Notes: generated from the sequence alone by a model not told the origin. Positions 7,463 through 16,190 are shown, counted from the stretch's first letter. The stretch is 22,127 nt of DNA from H2-BAC3 sp045863035 (GCA_045863035.1 BTUV01000049.1:1-22127); one strand, 5' to 3'. Numbers and translations: made by a program.

Positions 7463-9076
7463 ATGAAAAAGATACTGCTTTCAGTTCTGATACTTGCGCT
7501 CGGAACGTTTCTGATACTCAACCTTCTGATCGGTAAAAATGAGTTTCAGAATAACCTGCCGGAACTGAAAGAAAAATATGCCAGGAAAGAAAAGACCGCA
7601 GCCGATCATTCCAAATTTACCCAGTTGCAAAAAGATTTTACGCGCCCGCAGGATGTGACAGCAGCGTGCATTACCTGCCACAACGAGCGTCACACGGAAG
7701 TTATGAAAACTTCTCACTGGAACTGGGAACGCACTGAATATATACCGGGTAAGGGCATCAAACGGGTAGGAAAGAAAAACATACTTAATAATTTCTGCAT
7801 AGGCATCGCGGGGAACGAAACAAGCTGTAACAAGTGCCACATCGGTTACGGATGGGATGACCCGGATTTTGATTTTACTGATCCGACAAATGTTGACTGT
7901 CTGGCCTGCCATGATAACAGTAACGAATATATGAAACAGAGCGGCGGGGCCGGAATGCCTGACCCATCTGTGAACCTTGCGTTTGTTGCGCAGAGAGTTG
8001 GCAAACCGCAAAGAACAAACTGCGGCACATGTCACTTTCTGGGAGGGGGCGGAAACAATGTGAAACATGGTGATCTTGAAACAGAACTCTTCTCAACAAC
8101 CCGTGCGGTTGATGTTCACATGGGAACAGACGGAAGTGATCTTAACTGCATTGACTGCCACACTGCTGAAAACCATCAGATGAAAGGGAAAGTATTTTCA
8201 CTTTCTTCAATGAACAAAGACCGGTCAGAGTGTGAGACCTGCCATTCAAATCTGCCGCATGAAAATTCTGTGTTAAATGAACACACGCAGAAAGTTGCCT
8301 GCCAGACCTGTCATATACCTCTTTACGCAAAAGTCAATCCGACAAAGATGACCTGGGACTGGTCAACCGCCGGCAAGTTGAAAGACGGACAGCCGTTCAC
8401 TGAGTTTGATTCACTTGGCAAGGAGTCTTACACCAGCTTAAAGGGAAATTTCACCTGGGCGAGGAATGTTGAACCTGAATATATATGGTTTAACGGAACC
8501 GCTTCACATTATCTGCTCGGTGATACCATGAATCCGGATGAGACACTTCAGCTCAACCGTTTGTATGGGAGCTATGAAGACCCTGCCGCAAAAATTATTC
8601 CGGTAAAGATTCACCGGTCAAAGCAGATTTATGATAGAGACTATAAATATCTCATTCAGCCAAAAACAGTTTCCAATTATGCAGGAGACGGCGGCTTCTG
8701 GGGCGAATTTGACTGGAACCGTGCCGCTGAAGAAGGTATGAAGCAGATCCATCTGCCTTATAGCGGCTCTTATGATTTTGTGAAAACTGAAATGACCTGG
8801 CCGCTTAACCACATGGTCGCGCCTAAAGAACAGTCGTTGGCCTGCGCAGACTGTCATACACGCGAAAACAGCAGATTAGCATCTCTGACAGATTTTTATC
8901 TTCCGGGGCGCGACTACTCTCCGGCGGTTGATACACTTGGCGCGGGTGTTATCTTCTTTACCGCGCTTGGCATTGTAACTCATGCTATTGCACGTTTCAT
9001 GAAATGGAAAAAGAAGAAAGAGCAGGGGAAAGAGGATGACGCAAAAAGTGAGGAGCAGAACAATGACAAGCGGTAA
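7463..9076 (+). CDS. Octahaem cytochrome c, tetrathionate reductase (OTR) family
   Basis: 537-residue periplasmic cytochrome with exactly eight CXXCH haem c motifs, at C69, C122, C146, C187, C229, C257, C280 and C461. Seven lie in the first 285 residues and one lies far C-terminal, as in the OTR family. Shewanella OTR reduces tetrathionate in vitro and also nitrite and hydroxylamine, so the natural substrate is open. The N-terminus (about 4-24) is a signal peptide or uncleaved anchor. A second helix at about 489-513 is followed by a Lys-rich, charged tail, so this form is probably membrane-tethered. The last codons overlap the region before the cytochrome b gene, whose start lies 14 bases inside this gene. 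Electrons probably come from the cytochrome b partner. The reading as a terminal reductase is inference. Confidence 0.9.
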   Translation: MKKILLSVLILALGTFLILNLLIGKNEFQNNLPELKEKYARKEKTAADHSKFTQLQKDFTRPQDVTAACITCHNERHTEVMKTSHWNWERTEYIPGKGIKRVGKKNILNNFCIGIAGNETSCNKCHIGYGWDDPDFDFTDPTNVDCLACHDNSNEYMKQSGGAGMPDPSVNLAFVAQRVGKPQRTNCGTCHFLGGGGNNVKHGDLETELFSTTRAVDVHMGTDGSDLNCIDCHTAENHQMKGKVFSLSSMNKDRSECETCHSNLPHENSVLNEHTQKVACQTCHIPLYAKVNPTKMTWDWSTAGKLKDGQPFTEFDSLGKESYTSLKGNFTWARNVEPEYIWFNGTASHYLLGDTMNPDETLQLNRLYGSYEDPAAKIIPVKIHRSKQIYDRDYKYLIQPKTVSNYAGDGGFWGEFDWNRAAEEGMKQIHLPYSGSYDFVKTEMTWPLNHMVAPKEQSLACADCHTRENSRLASLTDFYLPGRDYSPAVDTLGAGVIFFTALGIVTHAIARFMKWKKKKEQGKEDDAKSEEQNNDKR

Positions 9077-9761
9077 AAAAACAGAAAAGGTGTATGTTTA
9101 TCGTTCGTACGAACGGTTTTGGCACTGGACACAGGCACTGCTGATGATTCTGCTGATGGTTACGGGATTTGAAATTCACGGCAGTATATCATTCTTCGGA
9201 TTTGAATATGCGGTTTCCATTCACAGTACTTCGGCAATTATTCTGGTTGTGCTTACCGTTTTTACCATCTTCTGGCATCTTAGCACGGGAGAATGGAGAC
9301 AGTATATACCAACCAGAAGAAACATAAAAGCACAACTGCATTATTATGTGTTCGGTATATTTGAAGATGCACCGCACCCATTCCGTAAAACAAAGCTGAG
9401 CAAGCTTAATCCGTTGCAAAAACTTGTCTATGCCGGTCTGAAAGTGGTTATCATTCCACTGATGATAATTACCGGTCTTGCGTATTTGTATTACCGCTAT
9501 CCGCATTATAATAAAATAGCTCAACTTAATATAGCCGGACTGGAAGTAATCGCGCTTTTGCACACCTTGGGCGCATTTCTGCTGGTTGCATTCTTTCTTG
9601 CGCATCTCTACCTGATGACAACAGGCGAAACAGTTACTTCAAATCTGAAGGCGATGATAACCGGATATGAAGAATTGGAAGCTGATGAAAATAATGAAAC
9701 TGCTAAAAAAATTACAACTGAGACTCCGAAAGTGAATTCAGAGAAAGAAGGATTATCGTGA
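9063..9761 (+). CDS. Cytochrome b561-like membrane protein (quinone/cytochrome c electron transfer)
   Basis: 232-residue protein with four predicted membrane helices (about 20-40, 53-72, 122-143 and 160-186) of the cytochrome b561 / NiFe-hydrogenase b-subunit type. Candidate haem b ligands are H21 (RFWHWTQ), H54, H72 (WHLSTGEW), H167 and H181. It should exchange electrons between the quinone pool and the octahaem cytochrome encoded just upstream. I place the start at 9063 because GAGGAG lies seven bases before it. An in-frame ATG at 9036 would add nine residues but has its ribosome site directly abutting. The gene overlaps the cytochrome c gene by 14 bases and the next gene by 4 (GTGA), so the set is co-translated. 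The C-terminal tail (about 200-232) is charged and probably cytoplasmic. Confidence 0.88.
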   Translation: MTSGKKTEKVYVYRSYERFWHWTQALLMILLMVTGFEIHGSISFFGFEYAVSIHSTSAIILVVLTVFTIFWHLSTGEWRQYIPTRRNIKAQLHYYVFGIFEDAPHPFRKTKLSKLNPLQKLVYAGLKVVIIPLMIITGLAYLYYRYPHYNKIAQLNIAGLEVIALLHTLGAFLLVAFFLAHLYLMTTGETVTSNLKAMITGYEELEADENNETAKKITTETPKVNSEKEGLS

Positions 9762-10270
9762 AAACCAAATATATGAATCCATATCTGGCAGGATTTTTTC
9801 TGGGAGTTCTGCTGATAGCCACCTTTTATATATCAGGACGCGGTCTGGGCGCGAGCGGCGCAATCAAGGCGGTTACTGTGCACTCTGTAAATGTAATAGC
9901 GCCCGAACACGCTGAGCAGAATGGTTTTTACGCGGCATTTAACGCATCGCGGTCAGGGAACCCGCTTCGCGATTGGCTGGTACTGGAAGTGCTTGGGGTT
10001 GTTATCGGAGCATTTATTTCCGGACTTATATCAGACCGTCTGAAACTTACAACTGAATCAGGCCCAAGGGTTAAAAACGGAATGCGGCTTGTTTTCGCCT
10101 TTGCCGGAGGGCTGCTTTTTTCTTTTGGCGCGCAACTGGCACGCGGATGCACCAGCGGTGCGGCTCTGACCGGTATGGCGGTTCTTTCAACAGCCGGCTT
10201 TGTTACCATGATGGCTATCTTCGGCAGCGGATATGCAATTGCTTACTTCTTCAGAAAATTGTGGATATAG
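9758..10270 (+). CDS. YeeE/YedE-family sulfur transport protein (single-domain half)
   Basis: 170-residue membrane protein with four or so helices and the family signature ARGCTSGAALTG (128-139), which holds its only Cys, C131. An N-terminal GRGLGASGA (28-36) motif is also present. Characterised relatives (TsuA) import thiosulfate, passing it along conserved Cys in the channel. Here the domain is split, and the second half is encoded by the next gene, as in other two-gene members. The GTG start overlaps the cytochrome b stop by four bases and has AGAAGGA just upstream. A thiosulfate or sulfur-compound substrate is inferred from family and context. Confidence 0.85.
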   Translation: MKTKYMNPYLAGFFLGVLLIATFYISGRGLGASGAIKAVTVHSVNVIAPEHAEQNGFYAAFNASRSGNPLRDWLVLEVLGVVIGAFISGLISDRLKLTTESGPRVKNGMRLVFAFAGGLLFSFGAQLARGCTSGAALTGMAVLSTAGFVTMMAIFGSGYAIAYFFRKLWI

Positions 10271-10279
10271 GAGGAAACC

Positions 10280-11467
10280 ATGGGACCATTAGTACCTGAC
10301 TTTATCGGCGAAGAATTTAATCTTATTGCTGCACTGCTTATCGGTATAGCGTTCGGATATATATTAGAGCAGGCGGGCTTTTCATCTTCAAAACGGCTTG
10401 CCGGTGTTTTTTACGGATATGATTTTACGGTTCTGCGCGTGTTTTTTACCGCCGGTGTAACCGCGGCCGTAGGAATTATTTTGCTTGAGCAGTTCAGTTT
10501 AATTGATGCTGATTTCATTTTCATCAATCCTACCTGGTTATATCCGGCAATAGCAGGTGGTGTGATTATGGGGTTCGGTTTTATTATGGGCGGGTACTGC
10601 CCCGGCACGAGTATTTGCGCGGCGGCAATTGGAAAAAAGGATGCTATGATATTTGTGCTCGGAGCACTTGCGGGTGTATTCCTGTTTGCCGGGCTTTTTC
10701 CGTATCTGTCAGATTTTTATGAATCAAGTTATCTCGGCGCCGTAAAAGTATATGATTCCCTGAGTATATCACGCGGGCTTTTTATTATGATTCTCATTCC
10801 TGTCGCGGTTGCTGCTTTTTACTTTACCACAAAGATAGAAAAGAAACTGAACAAGGAAGCTGACGGACACTCATTCAGGAGTGGACGCCACTTTGCATTT
10901 GCAACTATTCTGGTTGCAATCACTCTGGTTCTTGCTTTACTGCCCGAAAAGCGCGAACAGCTTTTAGAGGATGCTAAAACTCTTGCTGATAATCCAACGG
11001 CAGTATATACCATGATGGATAGTGATGAACTTGCATTCCGCATTCTTGAAAATGATCATACCATGAAGATTTTTCATATTAAATCAGGAAATCCGAATGA
11101 TAGTTTAATTCTTCCCGGTGCAGCATTGCTTGATCTGAAAACTATCTCTTCGAAAGAAGGCAGTGTGCTGCTGGGAAACAGCTTTGCAAAAAAAGTGTTG
11201 GTGGCAGACGATGAGCGTACAGAAAAAGAAGCATATCAGCTTGCTTCGCTGATGGGGTACAAACATCTGTATATCCTGAAAGGGGGAATGGAGGAGTTCA
11301 GAAACTCCATTTTTGCGAGGAGTAATATAGAGATGATCCGTCAGGGGGATGTGGTACTGGCTGATTTTCGCGCTGATGCCTCTAACAGAATTGAGGCAAT
11401 GATTGTGGCAGCAAAAGCCGCTCCGGTCAAAACCGGTGCAGTCAAAAAAGTTAAAGGCGGCTGCTGA
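10280..11467 (+). CDS. YeeE/YedE-family transporter fused to a cysteine-less rhodanese-like domain
   Basis: 395-residue protein. Residues 1-190 form about five helices, including GGYCPGTSICAAA (104-116, C107 and C113), the YeeE/YedE channel motif. A further helix (about 207-222) leads to a soluble domain (about 242-345) with rhodanese features: ILPGAALLDL (277-286) and GYKHLYILKGGMEEF (326-340). Where a rhodanese has its catalytic CxxGxR loop, this one reads ADDERTEK (309-316), so it cannot act as a sulfurtransferase. The tail (about 379-395) is basic and ends in Gly-Gly-Cys, giving one soluble-side cysteine. A strong AGGAGG ribosome site lies five bases before the ATG. It is last in the operon, with a hairpin downstream. 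It may bind or dock a sulfur carrier rather than catalyse transfer. Confidence 0.86.
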   Translation: MGPLVPDFIGEEFNLIAALLIGIAFGYILEQAGFSSSKRLAGVFYGYDFTVLRVFFTAGVTAAVGIILLEQFSLIDADFIFINPTWLYPAIAGGVIMGFGFIMGGYCPGTSICAAAIGKKDAMIFVLGALAGVFLFAGLFPYLSDFYESSYLGAVKVYDSLSISRGLFIMILIPVAVAAFYFTTKIEKKLNKEADGHSFRSGRHFAFATILVAITLVLALLPEKREQLLEDAKTLADNPTAVYTMMDSDELAFRILENDHTMKIFHIKSGNPNDSLILPGAALLDLKTISSKEGSVLLGNSFAKKVLVADDERTEKEAYQLASLMGYKHLYILKGGMEEFRNSIFARSNIEMIRQGDVVLADFRADASNRIEAMIVAAKAAPVKTGAVKKVKGGC

Positions 11468-11499
11468 GAATATTTAACAGTTTATTTAGAACCCCTGCT

Positions 11500-11536
11500 T
11501 GTCCGGCGGATGTGAACCCGAAACACCCGCCGGACA
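11500..11536 (+). terminator. Hairpin after the cytochrome/transporter operon
   Basis: TGTCCGGCGG (11500-11509) and CCGCCGGACA (11527-11536) form a perfect GC-rich 10-bp stem with a 17-base loop, 32 bases after the last stop codon. No U-tract follows, so it may act as an mRNA 3' stabiliser or a weak terminator. I see nothing else of note between 11468 and 11657. Confidence 0.55.
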
Positions 11537-11657
11537 TTACATTCCTGAGTGCTTTTAACACCTTACGTTAGAAAAATTTGCCGATGCATCCGATCTTTCT
11601 TTCTCATTTGCAGTTTTCCTCCTATTTTTGACATAGACGTTAATAAAAGAGTCCCGC

Positions 11658-12083
11658 ATGAAAATTCTTGTAGTATTATTTCTCTCATTCCTGTTACCGC
11701 AGTTCTTAATTGCTCAGAGCACAGAAGCCGGCGATATTACTAAAGCTTTGTATCAGAGCGCTGATGACTGGAACAGGGGAGATATAGAGGCGTATATGAG
11801 CGTTTATCATAAGTCAGATTCTTTGTTGTTTGTTGGCTCGAAAGGGCTGACCTACGGCTGGGAGAAAACACTCAGAAATTACAAAAAGAGTTATCCGGAT
11901 GCTGAAGCGATGGGAGTGCTGGAATTTACCATCCACAAGCTGGAAGTTATCGGTACTGATACCGCGTTTTTGCTGGGCGGCTGGAAGCTGATAAGGAAGG
12001 TTGGTGACCTGAGCGGCGCCTTTACGCTTCTTTGGAAAAAAATTGAGGGGAAGTGGGTAATCGTCATTGATCACTCATCGTAA
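11658..12083 (+). CDS. Secreted DUF4440/SnoaL-like (NTF2-fold) protein
   Basis: 141-residue protein with a signal peptide (about 1-20, ending in LIAQ). The mature part fits a DUF4440/SnoaL-like NTF2 fold: an N-terminal helix (YQSADDWNRGDIEAYMSVYH), LLFVGSKGLTYGWEKTLRNYKKSYP in the middle and a C-terminal sheet ending GKWVIVIDHSS. Members of this fold are small enzymes or binding proteins, and the function of this one is unknown. AAGAG lies six bases before the ATG. The next gene starts 29 bases downstream, so the two may be co-transcribed. Confidence 0.8.
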   Translation: MKILVVLFLSFLLPQFLIAQSTEAGDITKALYQSADDWNRGDIEAYMSVYHKSDSLLFVGSKGLTYGWEKTLRNYKKSYPDAEAMGVLEFTIHKLEVIGTDTAFLLGGWKLIRKVGDLSGAFTLLWKKIEGKWVIVIDHSS

Positions 12084-12112
12084 ACAGAATTGACGAACGT
12101 AACCGGATAACG

Positions 12113-14164
12113 ATGATTATGACTAATAAACTTGCACTGCTGCTCTTCCTTTTTTGCACACATATATATGCTGAAAACCCGGTGCTGTTCAGAGGAAGCG
12201 GACTTGCGTATGCGGACAAGATGCTGGTTATGACACTTGCCGGCATCGTTAATCGCGACTCAGCCCGGCTCTACCTCTGGAATGTATATGAAACCTGGTC
12301 ATTCAAAAATACCGATGAAACCTGGGGTGATATATACCGCCAGAGAGGGGGTGTGGTTTTTGACACCATCAGTACTGTCAGTCAACTGATCAACAGATTT
12401 CGCGGCAGCATTAACGGCGGTGTGGTTTATGACTTCAACCGTTTTTACGGCAATTTTACCGGGCAAAACTTTAACTGGCAGGCGGAGTATGCTTCACTTA
12501 TCGGCGGACTGACTAACCGGCTTCCTGTTACAGCTACTCTTGCCTCTGCATATAATTTATCCGTCACTGATTCGGTTTTTGTTCATGACATTTTTGACGG
12601 TGACAGCTCACGGTATCTGCCTACCCGGCTGGAATCAGCGCTACATACCTGGAATAACCCCGCGTTAACTGAAGAACAGAGATATTTAACGCTGATTGAC
12701 TGGGGAATCGGAAATATCCTGCCGCTTTGCAATCCGGCTAAGTTTTATATACGGGAGATTACCGATTTTACTGTTAAAGAACGGATGTTTCAGGTTAATC
12801 TTGCCGGTACTGAGGACTTAAATTTTAATTCATTGCCGTCAGCCAAAGCTGAGCTGCTTGAACGGCTGCTGGTATATATGCAGGGGAAAAACCCGGCTGA
12901 CATCTTTCATATATACGGCTGGATGAGACCTGAGCCGCTCACTCAGTGGTTCGCGACGTATAACGCATCATTTCATGAAACGCTGCTGGGTAATCTTTCC
13001 TGGCATACCTCGTTTCCGGATTCCGGTGAACCTCTGACGCTAAAGTCAAAAATTAACGGGGATACGGTTCAGGTTCGTGATAAGTTTTATCTGCTTCTGT
13101 TAAGCAGTGAGGGGGATGCTTCAAACTGGGTTGCCGGTTTGCAATCAGGAGCATGGATTTCCTCTGACAGGGGAGCCGTACCGTTTGGGTGGGGGATAAA
13201 TCTGCACCTGCTTTCGCTTGCTCCTTTTATTGCACGTTATTATTATGATACCGCAACTGAGAATGACGGGTTCATAAGCGTAACCTCGCCGCTTGGTTAT
13301 GCGTATCCTGATCTGTGGACGTCGTCAGCGCTCCCCTCTGCACATGCGGCTTCAGGTAACCTGATGCAGAAGTTCAGTTTAAAGGAGATATACGGCTATA
13401 AACATTATGCCTCATCGGGCAGTGTTATTTACCGGGGGAGAACAATTAATAATAGTTTTAATTTTCAAAAATACGGACAGTTTCAGAAAAATATCGGCGC
13501 TGAGATTACATTTATATTTGATCCGTTATTAGCAACGCAATTGCCGAATCAGAATTACGGCTCACTTCTGTTTAATCATGTGAATGATGGCACGTTCTAT
13601 GGAAACAGCACTGATATACCGGCAATGGCCGCGAGAATAAAAACCGCGGTCCAAAATAAAACTAAACCATATTTTTACCTGGCCGGATATCAGCGGATGC
13701 GTCATAACACAGCATCGTTGATAAATTCACCCGGTTCTGCTGATATTACACCGCAAAAACTGAAACAACTGCATGATATTCTAAAAGCTGATCCGGATAT
13801 CGGCGCGGATGTTGTATTCGTAACTCCACAGTACTTCTCTTCGTTACTGAGAAAGAAACTGGGTCTGACAGATGTTGCGCTAAGCAATGGATTGAGCGTG
13901 CTGGATTATTCATTGCTGAATTATCCAAATCCTTTTAACGGCAGCACGCGAATACAGGTTGAGATACCAGAGGGGGGATTTGCAGAACTCTTAATATATA
14001 GTGTGACAGGTGAGTTAAAAGAAGTGGTTCACCGGGGCGAACTGGAGCAGGGCAGACATTACATGGATTTGAATGCTGCGAGTTATACATCAGGTATATA
14101 TATTGCAGTTTTAAAGACAAGTGCAGGTGTTAAAAAGACAGCGAAACTGCTGCTGATGAAGTAA
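12113..14164 (+). CDS. T9SS-exported GxGYxYP-family putative glycoside hydrolase
   Basis: 683 residues. A signal peptide covers about 1-20. The body fits the GxGYxYP family: an N-terminal part (about 24-250, with GIVNRDSARLYLW) and a core containing EGDASNW (333-339), the counterpart of a conserved DGDN-W, then PLGYAYP (393-399), where the family reads GxGYxYP. The first Gly is replaced by Pro/Ser here. The C-terminal 80 residues form a type IX secretion sorting domain (YPNPFNGST at 604-612, then G-YIAVLK and a basic end). The protein should therefore cross the outer membrane and stay on or leave the cell surface. A glycoside substrate is predicted only by family. No good ribosome site precedes the start, and an ATG two codons on is equally possible. 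Confidence 0.82.
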   Translation: MIMTNKLALLLFLFCTHIYAENPVLFRGSGLAYADKMLVMTLAGIVNRDSARLYLWNVYETWSFKNTDETWGDIYRQRGGVVFDTISTVSQLINRFRGSINGGVVYDFNRFYGNFTGQNFNWQAEYASLIGGLTNRLPVTATLASAYNLSVTDSVFVHDIFDGDSSRYLPTRLESALHTWNNPALTEEQRYLTLIDWGIGNILPLCNPAKFYIREITDFTVKERMFQVNLAGTEDLNFNSLPSAKAELLERLLVYMQGKNPADIFHIYGWMRPEPLTQWFATYNASFHETLLGNLSWHTSFPDSGEPLTLKSKINGDTVQVRDKFYLLLLSSEGDASNWVAGLQSGAWISSDRGAVPFGWGINLHLLSLAPFIARYYYDTATENDGFISVTSPLGYAYPDLWTSSALPSAHAASGNLMQKFSLKEIYGYKHYASSGSVIYRGRTINNSFNFQKYGQFQKNIGAEITFIFDPLLATQLPNQNYGSLLFNHVNDGTFYGNSTDIPAMAARIKTAVQNKTKPYFYLAGYQRMRHNTASLINSPGSADITPQKLKQLHDILKADPDIGADVVFVTPQYFSSLLRKKLGLTDVALSNGLSVLDYSLLNYPNPFNGSTRIQVEIPEGGFAELLIYSVTGELKEVVHRGELEQGRHYMDLNAASYTSGIYIAVLKTSAGVKKTAKLLLMK

Positions 14165-14199
14165 CCCTGTCATTGTAATAATAATGACCGGGCAAAAAA

Positions 14200-14223
14200 A
14201 AGGACGATCCGTGGACCGTCCTT
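14200..14223 (-). terminator. Rho-independent terminator of the DEAD-box helicase gene
   Basis: AAGGACG (14200-14206) and CGTCCTT (14217-14223) form a stem extended by TCC/GGA after one mismatch. On the minus strand it is followed by eight T residues (A8 at 14194-14201 on the plus strand). It lies about 115 bases after the helicase stop. On the plus strand it also follows the GxGYxYP gene by 36 bases but has no U-tract in that direction. Confidence 0.8.
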
Positions 14224-14290
14224 GAAGAACTTAACGCAAAGTTAAAAAAGTTAACATGAAGAAGCGCATCTGTTTTTAATGATAAAGCAC

Positions 14291-14323
14291 TTCATAATTC
14301 ATACTTCATAATTCATACTTCAT
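14291..14323. repeat. 14-bp tandem repeat, about 2.4 copies
   Basis: TTCATAATTCATAC occurs twice in direct succession (14291-14304, 14305-14318), followed by TTCAT. It lies between the helicase stop codon and its terminator, inside the 3' untranslated part of that transcript. The repeats have no spacers of CRISPR type. It is probably a simple slippage-derived repeat. Confidence 0.75.
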
Positions 14324-14337
14324 CATGTATAATTCAT

Positions 14338-15906
14338 TTACACTGTTTTTACTTCAAGTTTTTTGCCCTTGAGCTTTTTACCCCGGACTGAACGGACGAT
14401 TTTTTCTGCTAATGAAGCCGGAACTTCCAGATAGCTTAATCTGTCCTGTATGGTTATATCGCCAATAAGTTTGCCGGATATATTTGCCTCTCCTGCAACT
14501 GTACCGAGAAGGTCGCCCGGCTTTATTCTGTCCTTACGACCAACATTAACAGAGATGGTAACTGTGCTTCCGTCGCCTGATTTTATTTCATTCTCTGCCG
14601 GTGCAGCAGCTTTCTTTGATAACGCAAATTTTTCTTTCATGAGATAGGCCGCGACATCCAATGAAGTGATATCATCATCAAGCAGGTTTTCCACCATTTG
14701 CATATATCGCTTTGCATCTTTGGCTTGTGCTGCATCACGGATGTTTTTAGATAAAGACTGTATCCGCATTTCTTCGATATCTCCGAAAGTCGGGATTTTA
14801 GCCAGTTTCATTTTGTGATTAATATATCTCTGAAGGTTTTTCATTTTCTGAAAATCACCGCCGGAGACAAACGTAAATGCCTTTCCCTCTTTACCGGCGC
14901 GTCCGGTGCGGCCAATGCGATGCACATACGCTTCTTCATCCTGAGGCATATCATAATTAAAGACCGCTTCAACATCATCAATGTCTAAGCCGCGGGCTGC
15001 AACATCAGTAGCTGCAAGAATTTCGAGTGTGCCTTTTCTGAATCTGCCGAGAACTTTTTCTCTCATCCCCTGGCTCAAATCTCCGTGAAGACCGTCAACT
15101 GAATAGCCGCGTGCGCGTAACTGTTCAACCAGGTCATCCACACCGCGCTTGGTGTTGCAAAATACCATGGAAAGTTTCAGATTATGGAAATCAATAAGGC
15201 GGGTGAGTGCGTCAATTTTTTCCCTGCCTCTTACTTCAAAATACGTCTGCTCTGTTTTGGGTACGGTCAGAACTTCATGCTCTATCCTGATGTGGACCGG
15301 GTCTTTTAAGTATTTTCTTGTGATATCAAGAATAGGTTTGGGCATTGTGGCAGAAAACATCACCGTCTGGCGCTGCTGAGGAGCTGAGCGGAGAATCTTT
15401 TCTATGTCATCTCTGAAACCCATATTCAGCATTTCATCAGCTTCGTCAAGGACAACCATACCGATATGGCTAATGTCGAGCGTGCCACGGTCTAAGTGGT
15501 CCATGATGCGACCGGGTGTGCCAATTACAATCCGGACTCCCTTTTTAAGAGCTGTGATCTGGCGTTCGATTGGCTGACCTCCGTAAACCGGAAGCAGGGT
15601 GGCAAACTTCTTATATTTACCCAGCTTTGCAATCTCCTCAGCAACCTGAAGCGCGAGCTCACGGGTGGGGCACATTACCAGGGTATGAACGTACTTTCCT
15701 TCGTGAGGCATCAGTTCCAGGGCGGGAATACCAAAAGCCGCGGTTTTACCCGTGCCGGTCTGCGCCTGCCCGATAATATCCTTCCCCTCTAAAACAAGGG
15801 GTATAGACTCGGTCTGGATGGGGGTGGCCTCTTCATAGCCAAGATCTTCTATGGCTTTTTGCATTTCTTTTGAGAGACCAAATTCGTTAAATCGGATTTT
15901 ATTCAT
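14338..15906 (-). CDS. DEAD-box RNA helicase (CsdA/DeaD-like) with DbpA-type RNA-binding domain
   Basis: 522-residue ATP-dependent RNA helicase. All core motifs are present: Q motif GYEEATPIQ (23-31), motif I AQTGTGKT (48-55), PTRELALQ (80-87), GTPGR (129-133), DEAD (154-157), SAT (185-187), ATDVAARGLD (299-308) and HRIGRTGRAG (329-338). A linker (about 380-440) leads to a DbpA-like RNA-binding domain at about 447-520 (IKPGDLLGTVAGEA, then SYLEVPA), with a basic C-terminus. Such enzymes remodel ribosomal or messenger RNA during ribosome assembly and cold adaptation. It is a single gene with its own terminator. A 7-bp hairpin lies in its 5' leader (15931-15948). Confidence 0.95.
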   Translation of the reverse strand: MNKIRFNEFGLSKEMQKAIEDLGYEEATPIQTESIPLVLEGKDIIGQAQTGTGKTAAFGIPALELMPHEGKYVHTLVMCPTRELALQVAEEIAKLGKYKKFATLLPVYGGQPIERQITALKKGVRIVIGTPGRIMDHLDRGTLDISHIGMVVLDEADEMLNMGFRDDIEKILRSAPQQRQTVMFSATMPKPILDITRKYLKDPVHIRIEHEVLTVPKTEQTYFEVRGREKIDALTRLIDFHNLKLSMVFCNTKRGVDDLVEQLRARGYSVDGLHGDLSQGMREKVLGRFRKGTLEILAATDVAARGLDIDDVEAVFNYDMPQDEEAYVHRIGRTGRAGKEGKAFTFVSGGDFQKMKNLQRYINHKMKLAKIPTFGDIEEMRIQSLSKNIRDAAQAKDAKRYMQMVENLLDDDITSLDVAAYLMKEKFALSKKAAAPAENEIKSGDGSTVTISVNVGRKDRIKPGDLLGTVAGEANISGKLIGDITIQDRLSYLEVPASLAEKIVRSVRGKKLKGKKLEVKTV

Positions 15907-15930
15907 ATTATTCGTATCAATAAACTTTCT

Positions 15931-15948
15931 TTTACCTGAAAAGGTAAA
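15931..15948 (-). promoter_or_regulatory. Leader hairpin before the helicase start
   Basis: TTTACCT and AGGTAAA form a perfect 7-bp stem with a 4-base loop, 25 bases before the helicase ATG on the minus strand. Cold-shock helicase messages often have structured leaders, so it could affect translation or stability. The rest of 15907-16190 shows no gene or other signal that I recognise and presumably holds the promoters of the divergent helicase and creatininase genes. Confidence 0.35.
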
Positions 15949-16190
15949 GGGTTAAGGGAAAAACTTTGCAGGAAGAAAGCCGGGAATGAAGAAATTATCT
16001 TTATTCGATACGTATGACTGAGGTGGAAAACCGAAGTAACAAGCTGGAATCTGCCGGCAAGCTGACGCAGGAAAATGCGCCAGAAACAACCTGCAAATAT
16101 AAATAAAAAAATTATCATTACCGAATTGGCACAGACAGGAGGATACCCGGTCTGAGCTTCTGACAGAGACTGAAAGGCACAAACCGGCTT

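Noticed and set aside
9036..9062. ATG at 9036 as the cytochrome b start
   Set aside because: The purine-rich ribosome site abuts it directly, whereas the ATG at 9063 has GAGGAG at ideal spacing.
14291..14323. CRISPR-like repeat
   Set aside because: 14-bp units lie head to tail with no spacers and no cas genes are present.
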